Below are positions 47,627 through 63,268 of a DNA stretch of 64,000 nt, one piece after another. The notes beneath the pieces are model-generated. The model worked only from the letters and a program-made list of their open reading frames with translations, was not told the origin of the DNA and made no database searches. The stretch lies in assembly GCF_001507535.1 (NCBI RefSeq), contig NZ_LQBN01000001.1, positions 434,001 through 498,000 on the forward strand, in the 5' to 3' direction. Position 1 is the stretch's first letter, and each line of letters begins with the position of its first letter. The position numbers and the translations under genes are program-made. The DNA comes from Thiomicrospira sp. WB1 (GTDB lineage: Bacteria > Pseudomonadota > Gammaproteobacteria > Thiomicrospirales > Thiomicrospiraceae).

Positions 47627-47770
47627 ATGAATGAATTAAACAATGACTGGGTGCTCTGGGGATCGATTGGTGCGGTTGTATTCAGCATCGTCGCCTTGGT
47701 AGCGTTTGCCTGGAAAGCCACCCGTGGCATGGAAGGCATGGAAGATGACGACGATACAACTCAGAACTGA
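47627..47770 (+). CDS. 47-residue single-helix membrane protein after ccoP
   Basis: Starts MNELNNDWVLWGSIG; one hydrophobic helix (GAVVFSIVALVAFAW) and an acidic tail (EGMEDDDDTTQN). AAGGAG lies 8 nt before the ATG, 49 bp after ccoP and before a strong terminator, so it is transcribed with ccoNOQP. Size and topology recall CcoQ or the tiny CcoM subunit of Pseudomonas cbb3, but I see no sequence match to either. Likely a small oxidase subunit or assembly factor (inference). Confidence 0.75.
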   Translation: MNELNNDWVLWGSIGAVVFSIVALVAFAWKATRGMEGMEDDDDTTQN

Positions 47771-47794
47771 GTTGACTCGTTAATTCTCGAATAT

Positions 47795-47831
47795 GAAAAG
47801 GCCCGACACTGTTTGGGCCTTTTCTTTTTTT
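47795..47831 (+). terminator. strong rho-independent terminator of the cbb3 operon
   Basis: Perfect 10-bp stem GAAAAGGCCC/GGGCCTTTTC (47795-47804, 47815-47824), 10-nt loop, then seven T. Confidence 0.95.
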
Positions 47832-47964
47832 ATCTTCTTTTCCTTTATCGGGCTTTATAAGAAAAATCGAGTTCACATATTCGCGTTTTCTTATAGAATC
47901 TAGGGGTTAGTTGATCTCGCATCATCGCGGACAACCGCTATTAATGACTAAAAAAGGATGGATC

Positions 47965-49422
47965 ATGTCTGATCACAATCAAGATCCGAATTACGATGCC
48001 ACGCACAAGTCGCAACTTGAAGGTGTCGACACGTCCAATAAAAACCTGCAGAACATTGGCGTGGAACTTTTGTCGGTTCATACAGACGGCACCGTTCACG
48101 CAAAACGCATGAGCGGTCGTTTCCGTACCATCAAATGGATTGTGGCCGCACTTTGGTTATCCTTTTTTATTGGCCCCTATCTACAATGGGATGGTCGTCA
48201 GGCCATTCTGTTTGATTTGGTTAATCGACAGTTCCATATCTTTGGCTTGACCATCCTGCCGCAGGATATTTGGGTGTTAGCGATGATGCTGTTGTTTGCC
48301 GCCTTGGCACTGGCTGCGACTACGGCCGTTGCCGGGCGCTTATGGTGCGGCTATGCCTGCTTTCAGACGGTTTGGATGGATGTGTTTACCTGGCTGGAAG
48401 AAAAATTTGAAGGCAGTCCGAAAAAACGGGAAAGGCTGGAGGAGCAACCCTGGAATTGGGAGAAGCTGCGCAAAAAACTTCCTAAATGGGCGGCCTGGAG
48501 TGTGATCGGTTTCATGACCGGTTTCAGTTTTGTGGCTTATTTTGATCCGGCCCTGGATTTATGGGCGCGTTTATTCAGCTTTGAGTGGACGACCACCGAA
48601 ACGGTGATTATTCTCGGATTGTCTGCCGCGACCGTATTTTTTGCCGGCTTTCTGCGGGAGCAGGTTTGCATTGGTTTTTGCCCGTACGCTCGTATTCAGG
48701 GGGCCATGATCGACACCGAAACTGTGGTTCCGACCTATGACGTGGATCGGGGGGAGCCCAGAGGGCGGATGCGTCGTCCCAAACCAGGGGAAGAGGCGCC
48801 GGAACTGGGTGATTGCATCGATTGTAATTTGTGCGTGGCTGTCTGTCCGACAGGCGTCGATATCCGTAAAGGGCAGCAGTTTGGTTGCATTACCTGTGGT
48901 CTGTGCATCGATGCCTGTGATTCGGTGATGGAAAAAATCAAAAAACCGAAAGGGCTCATCCGATACGCCTCCTTGGCGGAGTTTGCCGGCAAGCCGTTTA
49001 AGCCTTTTTATAAGCGTCCGCGCGTTCTGGTTTATTCCAGCATTATGTCTTTGGCGGCCATTGCCATGATTTGGGGTTTGATGACCATGTCGCCGATTGA
49101 TGTGAAGGTGTTGCATGAGCGGGCGCCGTTGTTTGTTCAAATGAGTGATGGCTCCATCCAGAATAAGTATTACGCCAAGGTGGTCAACAAGTCGGACCGT
49201 TTGCTGGAGGCGAAAATTACGGTGGATGGGCCTGAATCCATGGTTTACATTGTGGACGAACAAATCAATGTGGTACCTGGCACAGTCGGTACGGCGACAC
49301 TGCTGGTGCGTATTCCCAAAGAGGACATTGAGCAGACCAATACGCCCATTGATATTAAAGTTCAGGATTTAAACAATCCTCAGGTGTATGAGACCTATGA
49401 GAGCATGTTTATCAGCCCATAA
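47965..49422 (+). CDS. ccoG: cbb3 oxidase assembly protein CcoG (RdxA/FixG)
   Basis: A 485-residue membrane iron-sulfur protein, thought to reduce Cu(II) for cbb3 copper delivery. Membrane segments lie at about residues 50-70, 92-112, 168-188, 203-223 and 350-370. Cysteine motifs are CGYACFQTVWMD, CIGFCPYARIQGAM and the twin 4Fe-4S pattern CIDCNLCVAVCPTGVD ... CITCGLCIDACD. A periplasmic Ig-like C-terminal domain follows. The start at 47965 has AAGGA 8 nt upstream. First gene of the assembly cluster ccoG-fixH-ccoI-ccoS. Confidence 0.96.
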   Translation: MSDHNQDPNYDATHKSQLEGVDTSNKNLQNIGVELLSVHTDGTVHAKRMSGRFRTIKWIVAALWLSFFIGPYLQWDGRQAILFDLVNRQFHIFGLTILPQDIWVLAMMLLFAALALAATTAVAGRLWCGYACFQTVWMDVFTWLEEKFEGSPKKRERLEEQPWNWEKLRKKLPKWAAWSVIGFMTGFSFVAYFDPALDLWARLFSFEWTTTETVIILGLSAATVFFAGFLREQVCIGFCPYARIQGAMIDTETVVPTYDVDRGEPRGRMRRPKPGEEAPELGDCIDCNLCVAVCPTGVDIRKGQQFGCITCGLCIDACDSVMEKIKKPKGLIRYASLAEFAGKPFKPFYKRPRVLVYSSIMSLAAIAMIWGLMTMSPIDVKVLHERAPLFVQMSDGSIQNKYYAKVVNKSDRLLEAKITVDGPESMVYIVDEQINVVPGTVGTATLLVRIPKEDIEQTNTPIDIKVQDLNNPQVYETYESMFISP

Positions 49423-49492
49423 ATAAAAGCAGCGGAACCGTCAGAGTTTCTCCATGACCGCGACTGTTCCGACCGCTGGTTTTCAGTATAAT

Positions 49493-49523
49493 AAGCCTTC
49501 GGCGCAAGCCTAAGGCTTTTTTT
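49493..49523 (+). terminator. terminator between ccoG and fixH
   Basis: Stem AAGCCTT/AAGGCTT (49493-49499, 49512-49518), 12-nt loop and a run of T to 49523. A TATAAT at 49487-49492 overlaps its start and may be a fixH promoter. Confidence 0.65.
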
Positions 49524-49549
49524 GTCTCGTTCTTTTAATGGAGTTCCCA

Positions 49550-50119
49550 ATGTCTGCATCGTCCTCGCCGTCTGCCAAAAAAACGCGCCCTGACAAGCCC
49601 GATCAACGAGACTGGAGTGTCGCCTGGAAAAACCCCTTCGTGATTGGTTGGTTTGTGATCCTTGCGCTGGTGTTGTCTGTGAATTTCTTTATGGTCAGCA
49701 TGGCGATTGTCACCGCGCCCGGTTTAACGGTGCCCGACTTCTACGAAAAAGGGAAGAATATGGGGGAAATCATCGCCCGGCGTGACGAAATGGAAAAAAT
49801 GGGCTGGCAAATGCAGATCGACATGCCGGAGTTGACTGCCGGAAAACCGCAAAGTATTGAAGTGACGGTATTGGACGGTACGGGCCAGGCGTTTGATGTG
49901 GACTCGGCTATTTTGTATTACTACCGTCCATCGAATAAAGAATACGACGGTCAGTTAACGCTGACACCGGCTGAGGGCACCGGGCAGTATGAAGGCCAGT
50001 TAACCCTTCCGTTGAAAGGTAAATACGACTTTGTGATGGAAGTGGTGAAAGAAGAGAAAACCTTCAACCTGGGTCGCACAATCTTTGTCAAAGAGGCCAG
50101 TGAGTCGGCAGCCGAATGA
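49550..50119 (+). CDS. fixH: FixH/CcoH-family protein
   Basis: A 189-residue protein with one N-terminal helix ([21 protein letters not shown]) and a periplasmic beta domain. [16 protein letters not shown] is the FixH signature. FixH/CcoH supports maturation of cbb3 oxidase with CcoI. The start at 49550 has TGGAG before it. Its stop overlaps ccoI as ATGA. Confidence 0.92.
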   Translation: MSASSSPSAKKTRPDKPDQRDWSVAWKNPFVIGWFVILALVLSVNFFMVSMAIVTAPGLTVPDFYEKGKNMGEIIARRDEMEKMGWQMQIDMPELTAGKPQSIEVTVLDGTGQAFDVDSAILYYYRPSNKEYDGQLTLTPAEGTGQYEGQLTLPLKGKYDFVMEVVKEEKTFNLGRTIFVKEASESAAE

Positions 50120-52650
50120 GTGAAACCAGTTGTTTTCACTGCGGCCAGCCAGCGCTGAAAGCCAGCCAGGTGATTCAACCGATTCAGGGTGAATCTCAGG
50201 TCTTCTGTTGTCATGGTTGCGCGGGCGTGTGTGAAGCCATCCATGAAGCAGGCATGGAAGGGTTTTATCGGCGCACGCCCGAGGGTGAATTACTTTCGCC
50301 GCCGCCGCCGCCCACCCCGAACGCTGATTTCTACGATTACGACGAAGTCCAGAGCCAGTTTGTGACCTCTCTGGACAGTCGTCGCAGCATTACCCTGATG
50401 TCGGAAGCCATTCATTGCGCGGCCTGCATCTGGTTGATCGAGCACACCCTGGCCAAGTTGGATGGGGTGCTTATGGCCAAGGTGAATTTCACCAACAAAC
50501 AAATCAAAATCCGCTGGGACAATGAGCGGATTCAACTGTCCGACATCATCCATGCACTGAATCGGATCGGTTATGATGCGACGCCTTATGATGCGTCTGC
50601 CAGTGAAGAGGCCTATCGCAAAGCCAACCGCGACTTGTTGTATCGCCTGGGTTTTGCCGGCTTTGCGATGATGAACGTTATGTGGTTTGCCGTGGCGCTC
50701 TATGCCGGTGCCGACGAAGACCCTGAATTTCGCCATTATTTTCACTGGGTACAATGGGTCATTGCCACCGTTACCCTGATCTATTCTGGCAAGCCCTTCT
50801 GGCGAGGCGCCTGGCAATCGCTCAAAGCGCGCAATGTCGGCATGGATGTGTCGATTACACTGGGCATTCTCACCACTTATTTTTATTCGTTCTGGGTCAC
50901 CATCGATCCGACGCACTCTGGTGACGTTTATTTCGACACCATGATCGATTTCATTTTCCTGCTCCTGATCGGGCGGTATCTGGAAGCGATTTCCAAAAAC
51001 AAAGCCATGGATTCGACTCGTCGATTAATGGACTTGCAACCCAAAGTGGCGCGCCAGATCGAAGGTCAAAACGATCAAGTTTCGGTGGTACCGGTTCGAA
51101 AGCTTAAGCCCGGCGACAGGGTGATGGTCAAGCCTGGTGATCAGATTCCGGTGGATGGTGTGGTGCTGACCGGTACCGGCAATGTGAATGAATCCATGCT
51201 CAGCGGTGAGTCGCGGGAAATCGCCAAACAACCGGGGATGCGAGTGTCGGCTGGGACTCTTAATCTGGATGGCACTTTAACCATCGAGGTGTCAGCCATT
51301 CTACAGGGCACCATGCTGGGCCGAATTGTGAGCATGGTTGAAGACGCTCAGGGCGCCAAAGCGCCCATTCAGTGCACCGCCGAAAAAATCATGCCTTGGT
51401 TTGTCAGTGTGGTGATCACTCTGGCCGTGCTCTCGTTTGCCTACTGGATTGTCCATGCCGATTTGGAAACGGCTATGATTGCGGCCACAGCCGTGCTGAT
51501 CATTACTTGCCCCTGTGCGTTCGGGCTGGCCACCCCGATGGCAACCGCGGTGGCATCAGGGGTATCCGCACAAAACGGGATATTGATTAAAAACGCTTCG
51601 GTGTTGGAAGTGTTGCAGCAGATGAACCATTTTGTGTTTGATAAAACCGGGACGCTCACCCAGGGTAAGATGCAGCTCCAGGAATTGATTTGGGCCGATC
51701 AGGCACCGGCAGATGAGGCAGGTCGGTCTCATCTGATTGAAGCCATGGTACGCATCGAATTTCATTCCGAACATTCCCTGGGCAAAGCGATTGTCGAGGC
51801 GCTGCAAGCCCAATACCCGGCTCTGAAAAATGAGCGCATGACACTGGATCGCTTTCAGGCGCACCCAGGGCGCGGCGTCGAAGCCGATTGGCAGGGAAGG
51901 CATTATCTGATTGGCACTCGGGCTTGGCTCAGTCAATATCAGGTCGACTTTCCACCAGGCCTGGTAAAAAAGGAAGCCGAGCGCGGTGCCGTCGGGGAAA
52001 CAAGTGTCTGGGTGGTGCGCGATGGTCAGGTGCAGGCGGTCTTGTTTTTGAAAGACCCGTTGCGAGAGGATGCACGGGCACTGATTGATCGCTTGAAAGT
52101 GAAAGGCAAGCAAGTGACCCTGCTCAGTGGGGATCGTCAGGCGGTCGCCGAGTCGGTTGCGAAGGAGCTTGGCGGCATGGAGGTGATCGCCGAGGTGTTG
52201 CCCGATGAAAAGCACGATGTGATTGCTCGACTGCAACAGACGCAACCCGTTGTGATGGTGGGGGATGGCGTCAACGATGCCCCGGCTCTGGCGCGCGCCA
52301 GAGTGAGCATGGCACTGGGTTCCGGCACCGATGTTTCAATGGACTGTGCGGATGTTATTTTGCTGAATAATGAACTGCTTTCGGTGGACACGGCGCTGGC
52401 TTTGTCTCAGCGGACGCTGAAGACGATCAAAGAAAACATCATCAGTTCGATTATTTATAATGTGACCTTCGTGCCGTTGGCGATGGCGGCCTTACTGACG
52501 CCCCTGATTGCGGCGATTACCATGCCGTTGAGCAGTCTGGTGGTGATACTCAATGCGGCGCGCATTCGACGGTTTTTTCACCCCAAGGCCATTCGCCAGC
52601 GGGAAGCCGAAGCGCAGGAGGCAATGATCAAGGCGCCAGAGCCGGACTAA
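50116..52650 (+). CDS. ccoI: copper P1B ATPase for cbb3 assembly
   Basis: An 844-residue pump that moves Cu(I) toward the periplasmic assembly site of the oxidase. N-terminal cysteine-rich segment ([22 protein letters not shown]), an HMA domain with [10 protein letters not shown], and eight helices including [31 protein letters not shown] and [12 protein letters not shown] complete the ATPase core. The HP locus reads SEHSLGKAI. Gene context (fixH before, ccoS after) supports CcoI rather than general detoxification. Residues P-G-L-V are encoded by palindrome copy 9. Confidence 0.96.
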   Translation: MSETSCFHCGQPALKASQVIQPIQGESQVFCCHGCAGVCEAIHEAGMEGFYRRTPEGELLSPPPPPTPNADFYDYDEVQSQFVTSLDSRRSITLMSEAIHCAACIWLIEHTLAKLDGVLMAKVNFTNKQIKIRWDNERIQLSDIIHALNRIGYDATPYDASASEEAYRKANRDLLYRLGFAGFAMMNVMWFAVALYAGADEDPEFRHYFHWVQWVIATVTLIYSGKPFWRGAWQSLKARNVGMDVSITLGILTTYFYSFWVTIDPTHSGDVYFDTMIDFIFLLLIGRYLEAISKNKAMDSTRRLMDLQPKVARQIEGQNDQVSVVPVRKLKPGDRVMVKPGDQIPVDGVVLTGTGNVNESMLSGESREIAKQPGMRVSAGTLNLDGTLTIEVSAILQGTMLGRIVSMVEDAQGAKAPIQCTAEKIMPWFVSVVITLAVLSFAYWIVHADLETAMIAATAVLIITCPCAFGLATPMATAVASGVSAQNGILIKNASVLEVLQQMNHFVFDKTGTLTQGKMQLQELIWADQAPADEAGRSHLIEAMVRIEFHSEHSLGKAIVEALQAQYPALKNERMTLDRFQAHPGRGVEADWQGRHYLIGTRAWLSQYQVDFPPGLVKKEAERGAVGETSVWVVRDGQVQAVLFLKDPLREDARALIDRLKVKGKQVTLLSGDRQAVAESVAKELGGMEVIAEVLPDEKHDVIARLQQTQPVVMVGDGVNDAPALARARVSMALGSGTDVSMDCADVILLNNELLSVDTALALSQRTLKTIKENIISSIIYNVTFVPLAMAALLTPLIAAITMPLSSLVVILNAARIRRFFHPKAIRQREAEAQEAMIKAPEPD
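51954..51965. repeat. dispersed palindrome ACCAGGCCTGGT, copy 9
   Basis: Exact copy inside ccoI in a different translation phase (P-G-L-V) from the Q-A-W copies, followed by AAAAAAGG. Confidence 0.95.
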
Positions 52651-52664
52651 GACAGGAGCGAGCC

Positions 52665-52946
52665 ATGGACGTGGTATACGGGTTGATCCCGATGATGCTG
52701 ATTTTCGGTTTTTTGGTGGTGTTGGTGTTCATCTGGATGGCCAAAAGTGGTCATTTTGATGACCTGGACGGTGCCGCCCATTCCATCTTTATGGACGATG
52801 ACGAAGAACAAAATCACAACGAAAATAAGGCAGCTGACCAGTCGGCCTCCTCGAATAAGCGTGCCTCCGAGATGCAGTCCAACGAGGTAGCAAGCGAAGT
52901 TGATCCAAGTCAGTCGGACGATTCCGAGGCGCAGAATCGACCGTGA
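52665..52946 (+). CDS. ccoS: cbb3 oxidase maturation protein CcoS
   Basis: A 93-residue protein: one N-terminal helix (GLIPMMLIFGFLVVLVFIWM) and then AKSGHFDDLDGAAHSIFMDD, the CcoS signature, and a polar tail longer than usual. CcoS is needed to insert haem or copper into cbb3 oxidase. CAGGAGCGAGCC precedes the start, 14 bp after ccoI. Confidence 0.94.
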   Translation: MDVVYGLIPMMLIFGFLVVLVFIWMAKSGHFDDLDGAAHSIFMDDDEEQNHNENKAADQSASSNKRASEMQSNEVASEVDPSQSDDSEAQNRP

Positions 52947-52960
52947 TTGATGAGGGTCGA

Positions 52961-52996
52961 GCATAAAAAAACGGGCATAAAGCCCGTTTTTTATGC
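52961..52996. terminator. bidirectional terminator between ccoS and gltD
   Basis: Long stem with arms 52961-52976 and 52982-52996 (GCAT, A-run, CGGGC against GCCCG, T-run, ATGC; one bulged base) and a 5-nt loop. The tracts on each side allow termination of both converging units. Confidence 0.93.
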
Positions 52997-53015
52997 TGAT
53001 AAACATGCGCCGATC

Positions 53016-58923
<5,908 letters not shown>

Positions 58924-59127
58924 GGTTAATTCCTGTTTGCGTTTTTGGACCGCAACACGTGGGATGCCAACGTGGGAAGGCCGCTTGATAACCGTTGTTC
59001 TGAGCCCTGATTCGTAGAGAGCCTCGGCAAGACCCGTCTGTCCAGTTTCGATGTCGGCGCCGGGATCATTTGCCTGAGCGCCAAACAAAGGGTGCGAAAT
59101 TATACTTTTTTCAGAATTTGAAAGCAA
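58924..59127 (-). promoter_or_regulatory. promoter and about 170-nt leader of gltBD
   Basis: On the minus strand TTGCTT (59127-59122), a 17-bp spacer and TATAAT (59104-59099) form a good promoter. Transcription from about 59093 gives a leader of about 170 nt before gltB. It contains G-C-U-C-A-G-G-C-A-A-A near its 5' end and C-U-G-G-A-C-A-G-A-C-G-G-G about 25 nt on, pieces reminiscent of glycine riboswitches. The full consensus (notably GCGCCGAAGGAGCAA) is not there, so the leader is called structured and unassigned. Confidence 0.5.
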
Positions 59128-59236
59128 TTATAGCAATTCGTTGGGCCGAATAGGGCGGGCCAAATCCCCAGATTTTGTCTGGTCGATCGCAATGGTTGCG
59201 GTAAAATGCGTGGAAATTGAATGAAGGAGTGCATGA

Positions 59237-59698
59237 ATGAGCTTGCAGGTCGAATACAAAATTTTGGATGAACGTCTGGGCAATGAGATTCCGTTGCCGC
59301 ATTATGGCACCCAAGGCTCGGCAGGGCTGGATCTGCGTGCCTGTATTGATGTGCCGCTGACCATTGAACCGGGGCAGGCGGAATTGATCCCAACCGGCAT
59401 GGCGATTCATCTGGACGATCCCGGGTTGGCGGCGATGTTGCTGCCGCGCTCCGGGTTAGGGCACAAGCATGGACTGGTGCTGGGCAATCTGGTCGGTTTG
59501 ATTGATTCCGATTATCAAGGGCCGCTGATGGTCTCCTGCTGGAACCGATCCGACAAGGCCTACACCATTGACGTTGGGGAACGCATTGCCCAGATGGTGA
59601 TTGTGCCGGTGATGCAACCGGTCTTTACCCAGGTGACGGAATTTGGCGAAGACACCGAGCGCGGAACGGGTGGCTTTGGTCACACCGGACAACAATAA
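59237..59698 (+). CDS. dut: deoxyuridine 5'-triphosphate nucleotidohydrolase
   Basis: A 153-residue trimeric dUTPase. All five motifs are present: [49 protein letters not shown] and the C-terminal [11 protein letters not shown] arm. Keeps uracil out of DNA. Divergent from gltB and followed closely by the phosphomannomutase gene, the conserved dut-algC order of pseudomonads and relatives. Confidence 0.98.
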   Translation: MSLQVEYKILDERLGNEIPLPHYGTQGSAGLDLRACIDVPLTIEPGQAELIPTGMAIHLDDPGLAAMLLPRSGLGHKHGLVLGNLVGLIDSDYQGPLMVSCWNRSDKAYTIDVGERIAQMVIVPVMQPVFTQVTEFGEDTERGTGGFGHTGQQ

Positions 59699-59738
59699 GT
59701 GTCATCGCATTGTCATCCAACCGCGCTAAACTGGATGA

Positions 59739-61154
59739 ATGACGCACATGATTGATCCCAGTATTTTTCGCACCTATGACATTCGCGGGGTGGTGGATAA
59801 AACTCTGACCGAAACCGCTGTGGCCGCGGTTGCGAGAGCGTTTGCGCGCTCGCTCGCTGAAAAGGGCGAAACGCATGTGGTCGTGGGCCGGGACGGGCGC
59901 TTGTCCGGCCCGCGCTTTGCCCGCTTGATGATCGATGGGCTGGCGTCAGAGGGTTTGAAGGTGATTGATCTGGGTGAAGTGACCACGTCCATGGTGTACT
60001 TCGCGCGTGAAACCCTGCCCAATGTCGAGTCCTGTGTGGCGATCACCGGGTCGCACAACCCGCCCGATTATAATGGCATTAAATTGGTCGCCGCAGGGGT
60101 GACCCTATACGGCGAACACATTCAGGCCCTGCGCCAGCGGATCGAGGCTAACCCGGAATTTACCAGGCCTGGTCAAAAAGGTGTTTCGCCGGAGTCTGTG
60201 CAGTCGCTGGATATTTTTCCGGCCTATTGTCAGCGCATTGTGGACGACATCGCCCTGGCCCGCCCTTTGAAAGTAGTGCTGGACGCAGGCAATGGCGTCG
60301 CCGGACGCTATGCGCCTGACTTGTTCCGAGCGCTTGGGTGTGACGTGGTCGAATTGTATTGTGACGTGGACGGGCATTTTCCGAATCATCATCCCGACCC
60401 GGCCAAATCGGCCAATCTGAAAGATTTGTCGGCCAGGGTTCTGTCTGAAAACGCCGATTTGGGCTTGGCCTTCGATGGCGATGGGGATCGGTGCGGCGTG
60501 GTGGATGAGCGAGGGCAGGCGCTGTACGCCGATCGTCAGTTAATGTTGTACGCTCGGGATGTATTGACGCGCCAGCCGGGGGCGGAAGTGTTGTTTGATA
60601 TCAAGTGTTCGGCGCTGGTGGCCCGTGACATTGAAGCCCATGGCGGTCGGGCGACGATGTGGAAAACCGGGCATTCATACATGAAAGCAAAAATGAAAGC
60701 CACCGGTGCGGCGCTGGGCGGAGAAGTGTCCGGTCACATGTTTTTCAAAGAGCGCTGGTATGGCTTTGACGATGGGCTCTATACCGCCGCACGCATGGCT
60801 GAGATCGTGGCCGGGCAGCCGCTCAAGGCGTCCGCTCTGTTTGCTACCTTGCCCGATGCGTGCAACACGCCGGAAATCGACTTGCCGTTTACCGAAGGTG
60901 AGCATTATCGGTTTATGGACAAAATCCGCGAAACCGCCGAGCGCAGCGACTGGCTCAGTGGTGCGCAGCTGTTCACGCTGGATGGCATTCGGGCCGATTT
61001 TGACGATGGCTGGGGCTTGATTCGGCCTTCTAATACGTCGCCGCTGATTACCTTGCGTTTTGAAGGCGACACACCTCAGGCGTTGGCCCGGATACAGGCG
61101 CGTTTTCGTGGATTGATTCAGCAGGTGGACCCGTCGTTGATGTTGCCGTTTTAA
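59739..61154 (+). CDS. algC: phosphomannomutase/phosphoglucomutase (AlgC type)
   Basis: A 471-residue alpha-D-phosphohexomutase supplying mannose 1-phosphate or glucose 1-phosphate for polysaccharide synthesis. The phosphoserine is in VAITGSHNPPDYNGIK, the metal loop is AFDGDGDRCGVVDE, GEVSGHMFFKERWYGFDDG binds sugar and RPSNTSPLITLRFEG binds phosphate. A start three codons later is also possible. Residues T-R-P-G are encoded by palindrome copy 10. The symbol is by similarity to AlgC. Confidence 0.93.
   Translation: MTHMIDPSIFRTYDIRGVVDKTLTETAVAAVARAFARSLAEKGETHVVVGRDGRLSGPRFARLMIDGLASEGLKVIDLGEVTTSMVYFARETLPNVESCVAITGSHNPPDYNGIKLVAAGVTLYGEHIQALRQRIEANPEFTRPGQKGVSPESVQSLDIFPAYCQRIVDDIALARPLKVVLDAGNGVAGRYAPDLFRALGCDVVELYCDVDGHFPNHHPDPAKSANLKDLSARVLSENADLGLAFDGDGDRCGVVDERGQALYADRQLMLYARDVLTRQPGAEVLFDIKCSALVARDIEAHGGRATMWKTGHSYMKAKMKATGAALGGEVSGHMFFKERWYGFDDGLYTAARMAEIVAGQPLKASALFATLPDACNTPEIDLPFTEGEHYRFMDKIRETAERSDWLSGAQLFTLDGIRADFDDGWGLIRPSNTSPLITLRFEGDTPQALARIQARFRGLIQQVDPSLMLPF
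60162..60173. repeat. dispersed palindrome ACCAGGCCTGGT, copy 10
   Basis: Exact copy within the phosphomannomutase gene in a third translation phase (T-R-P-G), flanked by AATTT and CAAAAAGG. Confidence 0.95.
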
Positions 61155-61203
61155 AACGTAATCTCCTCCGTTGGGGCAAAATTGATTTTGCGCATTGTGC
61201 GTA

Positions 61204-61239
61204 GTGAGTCCAATGATTACAATTGTGTCACAAACTCAC
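61204..61239. promoter_or_regulatory. nested inverted repeats before the HDOD gene
   Basis: GTGAGT (61204-61209) pairs with ACTCAC (61234-61239) and encloses the palindrome TTGTG-T-CACAA (61223-61233). It lies 23 bp before the start codon. This could be an operator or an RNA hairpin over the translation start; no factor is assigned. Confidence 0.4.
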
Positions 61240-61261
61240 GATAAAAAAGTCAAGTTGCACA

Positions 61262-62077
61262 ATGGAAGAACAATTAAAAAATGCGATGAACGCCATCAAA
61301 GGCGTCAAAATTCCCAATCTGCCCAAAGAAGTGTTGGAGCTGGACGAACAGCTCTCCAGCCGCTTTCCCAATAATCAGACCATCACTGAAATCATTCAAA
61401 GCAACACCAAACTTTCCGGTGAAGTCCTGCGCATCGTAAACTCGCCGGTGATCAAAACTTCTCACCCGATCAAAACCATTCGCGAAGCCGTGGACGTTCT
61501 GGGCTACACCAACCTTAAAAACCTGGTGTTGGCCAGTGCGCTACAGAATTTGTTTAACACCGCCGAAGTCAATGAAATCATTGAGCACTCCAAAGACGTG
61601 GCCTTCTGCTGTGCGGAACTGTCGGAACTGGTGCAGGGGGTATCGCGTGATGAGGCTTATCTGGTCGGACTGTTTCACAATGCCGGTTCCCTGCTGCTGG
61701 CCAGTAAAGACCCGGAATACGTCAAACTGTTTGCGCGCTTTAATACCCATCCTATTTCGACGTTGAATCAGGAAATGGCGCAGTATGGCGCCAATCACAC
61801 CTTTATCGGCGTGTTGATCGGGCAGAAGTGGCGCTTGTCGATCGAAGTGCTTAATGCCATTATGACGCATCATATGCCCTGCGAACAGATCAAAAATGAC
61901 GAGGTTCGCGCCATGGTCGCCATGATCAAAGTGAGCAATGTGGTCGTCAACGAAGTCTCCTACGATCGTTTTCTCTCGAACGAGTCGAAGCAGGAACTGC
62001 AGGACGGTCAACAGGAACTGATGATTACCGATGATCAGATCCAGCGGGTGCGTAAAGCCTTGATGACCACAGGGTAA
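61262..62077 (+). CDS. HDOD-domain signalling protein
   Basis: A 271-residue single HDOD domain. VKIPNLPKEVLELDEQLSS, SGEVLRIVNSPVIKTSHPIK and IREAVDVLGYTNLKNLVLAS, then LVGLFHNAGSLLLAS and MTHHMP, follow the HDOD pattern. HDOD proteins resemble HD phosphodiesterases but lack the catalytic pair and act in signalling, often with c-di-GMP or motility pathways. Exact role unknown. I start at the ATG at 61262; the ribosome site is weak. Confidence 0.85.
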   Translation: MEEQLKNAMNAIKGVKIPNLPKEVLELDEQLSSRFPNNQTITEIIQSNTKLSGEVLRIVNSPVIKTSHPIKTIREAVDVLGYTNLKNLVLASALQNLFNTAEVNEIIEHSKDVAFCCAELSELVQGVSRDEAYLVGLFHNAGSLLLASKDPEYVKLFARFNTHPISTLNQEMAQYGANHTFIGVLIGQKWRLSIEVLNAIMTHHMPCEQIKNDEVRAMVAMIKVSNVVVNEVSYDRFLSNESKQELQDGQQELMITDDQIQRVRKALMTTG

Positions 62078-62103
62078 TGCTCGTACGGCATGGCTTGACC
62101 CAG

Positions 62104-62125
62104 TTTTGACCAGGCCTGGTCAAAA
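62104..62125. repeat. dispersed palindrome copy 11, within a perfect 22-bp palindrome
   Basis: ACCAGGCCTGGT at 62109-62120 is extended symmetrically by TTTTG and CAAAA. It lies 31 bp after the HDOD gene stop, ahead of argB. Confidence 0.95.
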
Positions 62126-62176
62126 GCGGGTGGTTGCGCTCACAAATGGCTCGCATGCTAGAATAGCGTTTTTTGA

Positions 62177-63106
<930 letters not shown>

Positions 63107-63171
63107 TGCGGATGGCGTTTGTTGTATTTTTGCAACACTCTAAAATTTTGTGCTTTTTTTTAAAAAAACGC

Positions 63172-63200
63172 TTGCGCCGGTTTTTTAAACTCAATATAGT
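63172..63200 (+). promoter_or_regulatory. promoter of the porin gene
   Basis: TTGCGC (63172-63177), a 17-bp spacer that is AT-rich, and TATAGT (63195-63200), about 62 nt ahead of the porin ribosome-binding site and start. The upstream region is rich in A and T runs, as for strong promoters. Confidence 0.65.
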
Positions 63201-63268
63201 TGCTCTCAAGTTCACGCAGGTGGACGTATAGTCACAACACAACGTTTTTAATCAAAAGGAACGATTAC

